A stretch of 7,471 nt of DNA from a bacterium. GTDB lineage: Bacteria; Sumerlaeota; Sumerlaeia; MVZB01. Where the stretch lies: NCBI GenBank assembly GCA_023480605.1, contig JAMCWS010000328.1, positions 663 through 8,133 on the forward strand, in the 5' to 3' direction. Position numbers and translations under genes: made by a program. Below, one piece after another: positions 1 through 6,200 of the stretch (the stretch's first letter is position 1; every line of letters starts with the position of its first letter). The notes beneath the pieces are model-generated. The model was not told the DNA's origin. It saw only the letters and a list, made by a program, of their open reading frames with translations, and searched no databases.

Positions 1-936
1 GTCGAGAATGGTCGGGGTCAGGTCGGCCCAGGAGATCATCGCGTGGTTGACGGCGCCGCGCGCCTTGCCGAAGGGATTGCGGACGACGCACGGCAGGCGC
101 AGCGCCGGATCGTAGGCCGTCGTCTTGGCGCCGGGGAAGGCGATTCCATTGTCGGAAATGAAAATAACGAGCGTGTCATCCCAGCGACCCGTCTCCTTGA
201 GAATCCGGGTGAGGCGCGCCAGCCCTTTGTCGGCCCGCTCCACCGACATGTAATATCGGGCCAGTTCCGCGCGGCATTCGGGCGTGTCGGGCAGGTAAGG
301 GGGAACGATGACGTCCTTGGGGTCGACGGGGGTGGAACCGTCGCGCCAGAAGGGACGATGCGGCTCACGGGTGCAGAAATAAAGAAAAAACGGGCGGTCG
401 GAATCGGCCCCGATGAAGTCGCGCATCTTTTCGGCCATCGCCTCGGGCGACTCGTGGCCGATGAAGTCGCGATCCACATAGTCATCGAATTTGTAGACCG
501 CATCGGGGGCGACGTGACATTTGCCGGCCAGCGCCGTGCGGTAGCCCGCCGCGCCGAGCATCGCGGGCAGGCTCACAACGTTCGCGAAGGACGAAAAGTG
601 ATGATAGGCGTGCGCATGGCCGTATTGACCGTTGGCGTGGTTGTGCAGGCCCGTCAGGATCACCGACCGGCTGGCGCTGCACGAGGCCGTGGTGCAGAAG
701 GCGTTGGTGAATCGCACCCCGTCGGCCGCCAGTGCATCCAGGCCGGGAGTGCGGATGACGGGATTGCCGTAACAACCGGCGTCGTCGGTGCCCTGGTCGT
801 CGACGACGTAAAGCAGGACGTTGGGCCGCCGGCCGGGCTTGCCGCCGGCCTGGAGGGCCTGCGCCATGGTCAGTCCGGCCGCTCCCAGGCCGACGGTTTT
901 CAGGAAATCGCGGCGGGGTTCGGAAAAATTTGCCAT
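1..936 (-). CDS. Tat-exported sulfatase, heparan N-sulfatase (SGSH)-like, N-terminal part
   Basis: This is a type I sulfatase, open at the left window edge; 312 residues are visible. Residues 8-13 (RRDFLK) followed by a hydrophobic stretch form a twin-arginine signal, so export of a folded enzyme is expected. Visible catalytic features are the metal-binding D46-D47, the formylglycine motif C86-S-A-S-R90 followed by an LTGL segment, K139 and H141 in GKCH, and D262-N263 in SDNG. The stretches around 97-150, 205-235 and 255-275 resemble human N-sulfoglucosamine sulfohydrolase as I recall it, including the HHF, RPFFLY and LTPTILD segments. That suggests action on N-sulfated glucosamine in heparin/heparan-like glycans, although substrate is inferred. 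Family members are about 450-520 residues, so roughly the last third is missing. C86 requires conversion to formylglycine; no maturase gene is in view. The ATG at 936 has a GAAAGG 10 nt upstream and starts the Tat signal correctly. An intrinsic terminator separates it from the upstream propeller gene. Confidence 0.93.
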   Translation of the reverse strand, partial: MANFSEPRRDFLKTVGLGAAGLTMAQALQAGGKPGRRPNVLLYVVDDQGTDDAGCYGNPVIRTPGLDALAADGVRFTNAFCTTASCSASRSVILTGLHNHANGQYGHAHAYHHFSSFANVVSLPAMLGAAGYRTALAGKCHVAPDAVYKFDDYVDRDFIGHESPEAMAEKMRDFIGADSDRPFFLYFCTREPHRPFWRDGSTPVDPKDVIVPPYLPDTPECRAELARYYMSVERADKGLARLTRILKETGRWDDTLVIFISDNGIAFPGAKTTAYDPALRLPCVVRNPFGKARGAVNHAMISWADLTPTILD

Positions 937-946
937 GTGTTCGTTG

Positions 947-952
947 CCTTTC
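947..952 (-). promoter_or_regulatory. Ribosome binding site of the sulfatase gene
   Basis: GAAAGG on the minus strand lies 10 nt before the ATG at 936. It is a modest match to the Shine-Dalgarno consensus, but it supports the start that places RRDFLK near the N-terminus. Confidence 0.5.
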
Positions 953-1021
953 GAGGTCCGGGCGCCCAAAGCGCGCGGGGCGCCCGAGTATGGGGAGGGG
1001 CGCCTCGCGGCGTTGGAGAAT

Positions 1022-1042
1022 CGGCTGCGATGGCCGCAGCCG
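1022..1042 (-). other. Leader hairpin upstream of the sulfatase gene
   Basis: A perfect 8-bp inverted repeat, CGGCTGCG (1022-1029) and CGCAGCCG (1035-1042), has a 5-nt loop. It lies between the terminator of the propeller gene and the sulfatase start. No T tract follows on the minus strand, so it is not an obvious intrinsic terminator; it could be a leader structure or just a GC-rich palindrome. I found no convincing promoter for the sulfatase in 937-1061. Confidence 0.4.
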
Positions 1043-1056
1043 TCGCGACCATTCAG

Positions 1057-1087
1057 CAAAACGGCCCCGAGCCGAAACCCGGGGCCG
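1057..1087 (-). terminator. Intrinsic terminator after the propeller gene
   Basis: Reading the minus strand, an 8-bp perfect GC stem (1080-1087 with 1062-1069, 10-nt loop) is followed directly by TTTT (1061-1058) and then GC. It sits about 40 nt past the stop codon at 1125. The short T run is the only weakness. It implies that the sulfatase is mostly transcribed separately from the propeller gene. Confidence 0.72.
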
Positions 1088-1124
1088 CAATCGTCAGACA
1101 GTCGCCAACGCGTCGGGTCATCGC

Positions 1125-4100
1125 TCATTCATAGAGCTGCCATTGTTCGGCCGCGTTCTTGGGCGTATTGCCGGTATAATTGAGCACGTAAAGGCCGAAT
1201 ATTTCGTCGGCCACGTAGATCAGGCCGCCCGAAACGGTAACGCCCCACGCATCGCCCGTAAAGAAGTTGCCACGGATTGTCGGCTTGGCCGCGCTGCTCA
1301 CATCGATGACTTCCAAGCCGCGGGTGCGGTCGGCCGTGAAGACCAGCCCGCTGAAATAAGTCACGCCGTGCGTGACGTCCCAAGTGGGGTAGTTACCCAG
1401 CAGACGGCATTTTTTCGGGTCGCTCACATCGATGATTTCGAGGCCGCTGTGTCCATCGGCGACATAGGCGATGCCGTTGTTGACGGTGACATCGAGAGCA
1501 TAGCCTTCAGTGTCGAATCCGCCGATGATCTTCGCGCGAGACGGGTCGGAGGCGTCGATGATCTCGATGCCGCTGTAACCGTCGGCCACGTAGACCAGTT
1601 GGCGCTCGTCAATGCAAACCCCCTGGGCGGTGCCCGGCGTGGCCACATTGCACATGATCGACAGGACGCGGGGATTGCGGATGTCGATGACCTGCACGCC
1701 GTTGCGGTAATCGGCCACGTAGGCCAGGCCGCGGCCGGGTTCGAGCGCCACGTCAAGCGCATAGCCGGGAGTGTCGATCCAGTTGTAAAAACCCGGCGCA
1801 TCGGGATTGCTCACGTCGGCGACCTGAAGTCCCCAGTCGAACGACGCGATGTAGGCCAGGTTGCCGTTGACGGCGACGGCGTAGGCCGGCCCCGCCGTGC
1901 CGTATCGGCCGCGCATGACGGGTTTCTTGGGGTCATGCACATCGATGATCTGAAGGCCGTTGTTGCCGACGGCGCTACTGGCCCCGTCGGCGATATAAGC
2001 CAGACCGGACACGACAACGACTTCCAGCGCGTCGCGCGGTGTCTTGATCCGCGAGAGGAAATCGACCGCCGCGCCCGGCGGGATGGTGGGCGATGGCGTG
2101 GGGGTCGGCGTGGGCGTGCCCCCCGTGGATGTCGGGGTGGGGGTGGCCGTCTCGCTTCCCGTCGGCGTGGGGGTGGCCGTCTCGCTTCCCGTTGGGGTGG
2201 GGGTGGCCGTCTCGCTTCCCGTCGGCGTGGGGGTGGCCGTCTCCGTCGGCGTGGGGACGATTCCGGTGTATTTGAGGATATAGAGGCCGGCCGAATCGTC
2301 GGCGACGAAGATCAGGTCGTCGCGCAGGGCAATGTCCATGGCGTTGCCGGCCGTGTCGTAATGGGCCAGTTCGACGGGCATCGTCGGATCCTGAATATTC
2401 GTGACCGACAGGCCGTAATTGCCGTCGGCGAGGTAGGCGAGGGTGTTGTTGACGACGAGGGCGTTGATCGTGCTGTTGGCGAGCCCCGATCCGATGCCGA
2501 GTGGCGTATCCACGGCGCTGATGTCATAGATCTCGTAACCGAACTGCTCGCCGACATAGAGCACGGGCCCCTGAACGGCCATGCATTGCACCGGGCTGCT
2601 GGGGAACGTGTAGCCGGTCTCACTGCCCACCGGCACGGGGCTGTTTGGAATGGTCAAATCGAAAGCATACGTGTTGTAATCGCTGCCGACGAACAGAATG
2701 TTGCCGCTCTTGGCGATGGCCGTCGCGTTGCTCGACATATCGAGCGCAAACGCAACAACGGTCAGTGGATTGACGGGGTTGGAAACGTCGAGAACCTTGA
2801 TCCCGTCCATGCCTTCGGCCACATAAGCGATGTTGTTTTCGTCAATGATCAGGTCAAAGGTGTATCCCATCCCCGATGTCGGATCGATCGAAATGATTCG
2901 GGGGCTGTCGGGATCGGACACATCAACCCCATGAAGGCCGCTGCCGCCGTCGGCGCAGAAGACGGCGCCGGTACTCCCCGCGACCGCGATCTTCTCGATC
3001 TTCTGAGTGAGCGACACCTTCCCCCTGACCACCGGGTGGGCGGGGTCGGTGATGTCGATGACGCGCAGGTCGCTCCCTTCGCCGATGTAAGCGAAATTGC
3101 CGGAAACGGCCACCGCGTTGCAGCCCATGCCGGCGTAACCGATCAGCGAAAAGTCCGGCGAACTGGTCGGTGTCGGCGTCGGGGTGGGCACGACGCCCGT
3201 ATAACGCATGATAAAGAGGCCGTTGTTGGTGTCGGTGACCAGGATCAGATCGCTCAGCAACGCAACGTCGTTCGTGACCGAGCCGGTGGGGTAGAATCCG
3301 CGCTCCACGGGAAAGTTGATGATCGACACGTCGATGGCGCGGAAGCCGCCGCTGCCGTCGGCCATGTAGATGAAGATCCCCGAGACTTCGATCCCCTTGA
3401 GGGGTGTATTGTACGACACGTAGGTGCCGATCTGACTGGGATTGGCCGGATCGGTCACGCTGACGATTTCGATGCCGCCGCCCGTCAGGAGATAGACCTT
3501 GTTGTCGGCGACGGTGACGTCCCCGACCAGGCCGCTGGTGGTGTAGCTGCCCTGCTTCTGCGGTATATCGGGATTGGCGACATCCACGACATCCATACCG
3601 AAGGAACTGGCGACGTAGGCCATGGAGCCCGAGATGGCGACGCCGGTGGAGTCGTACAGGGTATCGCTCGTGTAAACGGCCCGCAGGAAAGGCGAGGATG
3701 CATTCTGTACATTGAGCACCACCAAGCCATCATATCCATCGGCGACATAGGCTGTGCCGGCGGCGACGACGACATTTTTGGCCGTACCGTCGGTGTTGTA
3801 GAAGGATTTCAGTGCCGGCGCATCGGGGTTGGTGATGTCGATGATTGCCAGGCCGGCGTCGCCGTCGGCCACGTAAGCATAGTTATTGACAATCCGGATT
3901 TTTTCAACCGGCGAGGGCATCGTCACCGTACCTTTGGTTTTGGGCGTCGTGGGGTCGGTGATGTCGACAACGACGAAGGCCGAGAAAACCGCCGTCACGT
4001 CGTCGATGGCGCCGTCGAACTCCGCGGTGGGTATGAACTTGAGGTTTTCGGTGTTCGTCGCTTGGATTTCCTGCGTATAGGTGCCGATGGCGGTTACCTC

Positions 4101-4499
4101 GGAGCCCAGCGTACCGCCCAACTGGGGCGTGACGGATCCCAGGCTCACGTTGCGCACGGTGAAGGTGAGCGAGTAGACCCGCCCGGCAACGACATTGATG
4201 TTCTGTTCCAGGGGCGCCGTGTCGCCGGCAAGGTGGATGGCCTGTTTGGCCACGTCGTCATACATCCAGCCGGTTCCATAGATCCAGTCGCTGTTGGTTG
4301 AGAAACTGAAATTGGTGACCAACTGGCCGTATTGACCAACGTAGGCATAATTACCCGCCGCGGCCACGGCCCGGGCGCCGGTTGGGACCTGACCGACCAG
4401 GGCCATGTTCCTCGGATTCTCGGCCGAGGCTTGCGGCGCCAGAATCGCCGGGAGCATCAAGCTCACCAGGCACAGTCCGATAACGTTACGCTGGCTCAT
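1125..4499 (-). CDS. Secreted protein of three seven-unit LVIVD-repeat beta-propellers with Pro/Thr linkers
   Basis: This 1124-residue protein has a Sec signal peptide (about 1-26, ending APQASA). Three propellers (about 33-435, 450-746, 813-1110) are each built from seven LVIVD-type units of the pattern AVxVxGxxAYVADxxxGLxVIDVSDPxxPxxxG. In each, the seventh unit is short, lacks the DPxxPxxxG strand and ends in Y-T-G; a short strand before unit 1 (MALVGQV, FSLIGY, DFLSRI) probably completes it, closing the ring. The linkers at 436-449 and 748-809 are Pro/Thr-rich. Residues about 60-172 form a separate beta-rich module inserted in the first unit. LVIVD repeats are common in bacterial surface proteins without known enzymatic activity; ligand or partner binding is inferred. 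The ATG at 4499 is preferred over one 20 codons upstream because it has AGGGA 6 nt before it and begins the signal peptide. No membrane anchor, sorting signal or PEP-CTERM is visible at the C-terminus. Confidence 0.95.
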   Translation of the reverse strand: MSQRNVIGLCLVSLMLPAILAPQASAENPRNMALVGQVPTGARAVAAAGNYAYVGQYGQLVTNFSFSTNSDWIYGTGWMYDDVAKQAIHLAGDTAPLEQNINVVAGRVYSLTFTVRNVSLGSVTPQLGGTLGSEVTAIGTYTQEIQATNTENLKFIPTAEFDGAIDDVTAVFSAFVVVDITDPTTPKTKGTVTMPSPVEKIRIVNNYAYVADGDAGLAIIDITNPDAPALKSFYNTDGTAKNVVVAAGTAYVADGYDGLVVLNVQNASSPFLRAVYTSDTLYDSTGVAISGSMAYVASSFGMDVVDVANPDIPQKQGSYTTSGLVGDVTVADNKVYLLTGGGIEIVSVTDPANPSQIGTYVSYNTPLKGIEVSGIFIYMADGSGGFRAIDVSIINFPVERGFYPTGSVTNDVALLSDLILVTDTNNGLFIMRYTGVVPTPTPTPTSSPDFSLIGYAGMGCNAVAVSGNFAYIGEGSDLRVIDITDPAHPVVRGKVSLTQKIEKIAVAGSTGAVFCADGGSGLHGVDVSDPDSPRIISIDPTSGMGYTFDLIIDENNIAYVAEGMDGIKVLDVSNPVNPLTVVAFALDMSSNATAIAKSGNILFVGSDYNTYAFDLTIPNSPVPVGSETGYTFPSSPVQCMAVQGPVLYVGEQFGYEIYDISAVDTPLGIGSGLANSTINALVVNNTLAYLADGNYGLSVTNIQDPTMPVELAHYDTAGNAMDIALRDDLIFVADDSAGLYILKYTGIVPTPTETATPTPTGSETATPTPTGSETATPTPTGSETATPTPTSTGGTPTPTPTPSPTIPPGAAVDFLSRIKTPRDALEVVVVSGLAYIADGASSAVGNNGLQIIDVHDPKKPVMRGRYGTAGPAYAVAVNGNLAYIASFDWGLQVADVSNPDAPGFYNWIDTPGYALDVALEPGRGLAYVADYRNGVQVIDIRNPRVLSIMCNVATPGTAQGVCIDERQLVYVADGYSGIEIIDASDPSRAKIIGGFDTEGYALDVTVNNGIAYVADGHSGLEIIDVSDPKKCRLLGNYPTWDVTHGVTYFSGLVFTADRTRGLEVIDVSSAAKPTIRGNFFTGDAWGVTVSGGLIYVADEIFGLYVLNYTGNTPKNAAEQWQLYE
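1170..2063 (-). other. Propeller domain 3 (seven LVIVD units)
   Basis: Units begin near residues 823, 871, 913, 957, 1000, 1041 and 1083. This is the most regular of the three domains; units 4 and 5 (VADGYSGIEIIDASDP and VADGHSGLEIIDVSDP) are nearly alike, which suggests recent internal duplication or strong constraint. The protein ends 14 residues after the closing Y-T-G, with no anchor sequence. Confidence 0.85.
2073..2258 (-). other. Pro/Thr-rich linker between propellers 2 and 3
   Basis: Residues about 748-809 are almost entirely Pro, Thr, Ser, Gly, Glu and Ala, including three full copies of GSETATPTPT after a related PTETATPTPT. Such linkers are typically extended and often O-glycosylated in secreted bacterial proteins (general knowledge); here they separate two compact domains. 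Confidence 0.9.
2131..2243. repeat. 30-bp tandem repeat, about 3.8 copies, in linker coding sequence
   Basis: Units start at 2131, 2161, 2191 and 2221; the fourth is cut after 23 bp. They differ only at the third and sixth positions of the plus-strand unit. Every difference is silent in the minus-strand reading frame (Thr ACC/ACG, Pro CCG/CCA). The unit is a multiple of three, so copy-number change would alter linker length in steps of ten residues without a frameshift. Confidence 0.95.
2262..3152 (-). other. Propeller domain 2 (seven LVIVD units)
   Basis: Units begin near residues 459, 499, 546, 591, 635, 677 and 719. Units 4 and 5 have diverged most: VADG is replaced by VGSD and VGEQ, and the DPxxP turn by IPNSP and AVDTP. 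The domain still closes with GLYILKYTG, the same ending as the other two. Confidence 0.82.
3153..3191 (-). other. Short Pro/Thr linker between propellers 1 and 2
   Basis: Residues about 437-449 (PTPTPTPTSSP-like) follow the Y-T-G that closes propeller 1. It is the same kind of linker as the later one but far shorter and without the 30-bp repeat. Confidence 0.85.
3195..4403 (-). other. Propeller domain 1 (seven LVIVD units, first one interrupted)
   Basis: Units lie near residues 43-57 plus 174-190 (split), 198, 240, 286, 326, 367 and 408. The last ends GLFIMRYTG, as in the other two domains. The count of seven holds only if the two halves of the split unit are joined across the inserted module. 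Confidence 0.8.
3984..4322 (-). other. Beta-sandwich binding-module-like insertion in blade 1
   Basis: Residues about 60-172 do not follow the LVIVD pattern. They resemble a jelly-roll carbohydrate-binding-like module common in metagenomic and phage-encoded secreted proteins: an N-terminal LVTN-FSF strand, W72 and GTGW (75-78), an INVVAGRVYSLTFTV strand pair, an LGGTLGSEV turn, and a closing FIPTAEFDGAIDDV. Upstream (NYAYVGQYGQ) and downstream (FVVVDITDPTTP) flanks are two halves of one LVIVD unit. Glycan binding is a guess from fold resemblance. Confidence 0.65.
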
Positions 4500-4505
4500 A
4501 AAACA

Positions 4506-4510
4506 TCCCT
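4506..4510 (-). promoter_or_regulatory. Ribosome binding site fixing the propeller gene start
   Basis: AGGGA on the minus strand, 6 nt before the ATG at 4499. The alternative ATG at 4559 would add an Arg/Lys-rich 20-residue extension ahead of the signal peptide, so 4499 is the better start. Confidence 0.7.
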
Positions 4511-4595
4511 GCCGATGCAGTGGTTTCCGCCGGCGACTGACCGCCTGGAAGGGGTCCATCCGGAGGAAAATAACATCCAGTATCAGGCTTTTTAG

Positions 4596-4625
4596 TTGAT
4601 ATCACGAAACCCAAACCTTTACCAA
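4596..4625 (-). promoter_or_regulatory. Weak candidate promoter for the propeller gene
   Basis: On the minus strand, TTGGTA (4620-4625), an 18-nt gap and TATCAA (4596-4601) preceded by TGA give a poor -35 with an extended -10. It lies in the AT-rich part of the gap about 90 nt before the start codon. Each hexamer matches only four of six consensus bases, so this is tentative. Confidence 0.25.
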
Positions 4626-4635
4626 CCAAAAATAC

Positions 4636-4659
4636 GTCAAAATATTCATAAATTTTGAC
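4636..4659. promoter_or_regulatory. 8-bp inverted repeat, possible operator upstream of the propeller gene
   Basis: GTCAAAAT (4636-4643) and ATTTTGAC (4652-4659) form a perfect inverted repeat with an 8-nt spacer, 137-160 nt before the propeller start. AT-rich dyads of this size are typical of dimeric regulator sites, but no known operator consensus is recognised and the AT-rich context raises the chance of coincidence. Confidence 0.35.
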
Positions 4660-4694
4660 TTCCGGCCGATTTGAAGGACACGTTCCCTCCACTG

Positions 4695-4721
4695 GAAACG
4701 GGCGGCGCCCCCGGCCGCCCG
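4695..4721 (-). terminator. GC-rich hairpin with T tract after the fibre-like gene
   Basis: On the minus strand an 8-bp perfect stem (4714-4721 with 4699-4706, 7-nt loop) is followed by TTTCC. The T run is short, so termination may be partial. It marks the probable end of the two-gene transcript that starts upstream of 6617. Confidence 0.5.
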
Positions 4722-4729
4722 CTTCTCCG

Positions 4730-4761
4730 CACGCCCGCCGGGCGTGGCGGCGGTTCGCCGC
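4730..4761 (-). other. Two adjacent hairpins at the 3' end of the fibre-like gene
   Basis: Immediately past the stop codon the minus strand has a 6-bp stem with 3-nt loop (4747-4761), then a 7-bp stem with 3-nt loop (4730-4746, CACGCCC/GGGCGTG). Neither has a T tract. With the next hairpin at 4699-4721 they form a row of three, which could protect the mRNA 3' end or assist termination. Confidence 0.45.
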
Positions 4762-4767
4762 TTATCT

Positions 4768-6165
4768 TCAACGCTGGACCCCGCCAAGTCTGGCCGTGAG
4801 TCCGGCGGCGCCGGCCCGCGTCGCGCCGGCGGGGGCGCCCGCCGGGGACTCGGCGGCCTGCAGCCGGGCCAGGGCTTGGCGGCGCGCCTTCTCGCGACCA
4901 GCTTGAACGGTCGCCGGGGAACGCCCCGCCCCCAGTGTCTGGGCGGCCTGCGTCGGGCGCACCGCTTCGTAGTGTTCGTAGCCTTTACGGACAGCCATGA
5001 CGGAGTAATCGAACGGATAACTGCCGTTGCCCCGCATCAGTTCTTTGACCCGCAGCCGGGCGGGAGTCACCGCGACCGCCGCCAGGCCGTAACTGTCGGC
5101 CGAGCGAGGGGTCAGTTGGACCGTCATGCCCTCGGCCACGGCGATCAGGGCGAAATGCTCGGGCAGATCGATGCTGGCCTCGCCGTCGACCAGTTTGGCC
5201 GTCCCTCGCACGTAGATGGCCGCTTCAGGCCCTTCGGGGCAGGCATAAACGAGGCGGCGCGTGGGGTCGCCCGGGTAGGGGATGTTGAAATTCTTGGTCC
5301 CGGTGGCCGATATCGAGCCGTCGACAGCGTCCAGGATGATAGCCGAAGCGCCGGTGGAATCGACCAGGTTGAGATAACCGTTGTTGGCCAGCGACGACAG
5401 GTATACGCGGGGATCGCCCACCGTGTTGTTCAGTTGGAGTTGCCCTTCGTCGTTGCTGGTCAGCGTGGCGACGATGGTGTCGGCGCTGTTGACGAAGTAT
5501 AAGTCCCCCTGGCCCAGCAGCGAGGAAAGCGAGGCGCGAACCTGACCGGTCGTGTCGGAGAGCGCCGAAACGCCCTCGTCGTCGATCGTCGTCATTTCGC
5601 CGGTGATGGCATGGCTATCGTTGCGCACGAGGATTTCGCCGTCGTCGGTGCCGACGACGAACGATTCGACCACGGGTGAACCGACGGAGTTAAGTTGCGA
5701 GAGTTCGCCGGCCGACCCGGCGACAAACGCGGCGTTGGCGACGTCGGCGTAGGGGGCCATGGCCAGGTGCTGGCGCGGCGAAAAAAGATCCCCCGCCACG
5801 AAGTCGCCCGGGTGGCGGACGAGATTGATCTCGACCTGGAGCCAAAGGTCGGCGTTGGCCGAAAAAATATCGGTGGGCAATGGGGTGATTTCACCCAACT
5901 CGACGTGGTAGAGTCCGTCGATGATGGTGATGGTGCGCGACTCGGTCCAGAGCAGCGTGCCGCCGCCGGCGGCGCTCCACAAGCCGAACCGCGCATTATA
6001 GGGGTTGGCGTCGAGTGCGGCCTGGCCGGGCTTGACGGCCACCGCCCCTTGGAATCCGATTACGGAATCGCTGGTCGCGGCGCCGGCCGTCCCACCAGAC
6101 CCGAGCAGGACGAGAATGGTCAGGCCGGCGAGGGCCAGCCAGTCATGAATGAATCCGCGCGTCAT
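4768..6165 (-). CDS. Secreted fibre-like protein with tail-fibre-type C-terminal domain
   Basis: The protein has 465 residues. A Sec signal peptide occupies about 1-29. Residues about 36-146 match a module I recognise from secreted and fibre-like proteins (FQGAVAV, FGLWSAAGGGTLLWTE, GLYHVELG, LPTDIF, LWLQVEI, SPRQHLAMAPYA). Residues 170-287 form short irregular beta repeats with two LSSL units (about 208-247 and 249-288). Residues about 288-400 resemble the C-terminal domain starting GTKxFxIxxPxDP, here with PEGPEA, ASIDLPEHF and VQLTPR; this is known from fibre-like proteins and often follows a beta stalk. A trimeric fibre is inferred, not shown. The last 60 residues are Ala/Arg-rich and look disordered. 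The ATG at 6165 has a strong GGGGAGGAA upstream; another in-frame ATG at 6204 overlaps the stop of the preceding gene but has no ribosome site. It probably forms an operon with the 138-aa gene upstream. Confidence 0.88.
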   Translation of the reverse strand: MTRGFIHDWLALAGLTILVLLGSGGTAGAATSDSVIGFQGAVAVKPGQAALDANPYNARFGLWSAAGGGTLLWTESRTITIIDGLYHVELGEITPLPTDIFSANADLWLQVEINLVRHPGDFVAGDLFSPRQHLAMAPYADVANAAFVAGSAGELSQLNSVGSPVVESFVVGTDDGEILVRNDSHAITGEMTTIDDEGVSALSDTTGQVRASLSSLLGQGDLYFVNSADTIVATLTSNDEGQLQLNNTVGDPRVYLSSLANNGYLNLVDSTGASAIILDAVDGSISATGTKNFNIPYPGDPTRRLVYACPEGPEAAIYVRGTAKLVDGEASIDLPEHFALIAVAEGMTVQLTPRSADSYGLAAVAVTPARLRVKELMRGNGSYPFDYSVMAVRKGYEHYEAVRPTQAAQTLGAGRSPATVQAGREKARRQALARLQAAESPAGAPAGATRAGAAGLTARLGGVQR

Positions 6166-6172
6166 GGAAACG

Positions 6173-6181
6173 TTCCTCCCC
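6173..6181 (-). promoter_or_regulatory. Strong ribosome binding site deciding the start of the fibre-like gene
   Basis: GGGGAGGAA on the minus strand, with its GGAGG core 9 nt before the ATG at 6165. It is the best Shine-Dalgarno in the window and lies inside the 13-codon extension that the alternative start at 6204 would add. Confidence 0.8.
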
Positions 6182-6200
6182 TTCTTGCGACAGGCTGTTT

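Noticed and set aside
36..1090. Minus-strand frames at 36-503 and 482-1090
   Set aside because: Both are Arg/Pro/Ser-rich, out of frame with the real sulfatase, and overlap it fully.
43..1134. Plus-strand open frame of 363 codons opposite the sulfatase
   Set aside because: The minus strand here encodes a sulfatase with intact Tat and catalytic motifs. The plus frame shows no domain and no ribosome site.
2131..2243. Tandem repeat considered as a CRISPR array
   Set aside because: The units are contiguous with no spacers, in frame, and encode a Pro/Thr linker inside a gene.
930..4301. Plus-strand open frame of 1123 codons
   Set aside because: It is the exact antisense register of the propeller gene. 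The minus strand has a signal peptide, a ribosome site and clear LVIVD repeats; the plus frame has none of these and begins inside the sulfatase gene.
4486..4787. Small open frames between the fibre-like and propeller genes
   Set aside because: They overlap the hairpins, the inverted repeat or the propeller start, show no recognisable domain, and have composition unlike the neighbouring genes.
4744..5502. Plus-strand open frame of 252 codons
   Set aside because: It lies antisense to the fibre-like gene, shows no recognisable domain, and starts in the hairpin-rich 3' end of that gene.
4768..6165. Prophage fragment suggested by the fibre-like protein
   Set aside because: The protein has a Sec signal, and no capsid, tail, integrase or attachment-site sequence accompanies it in the window.
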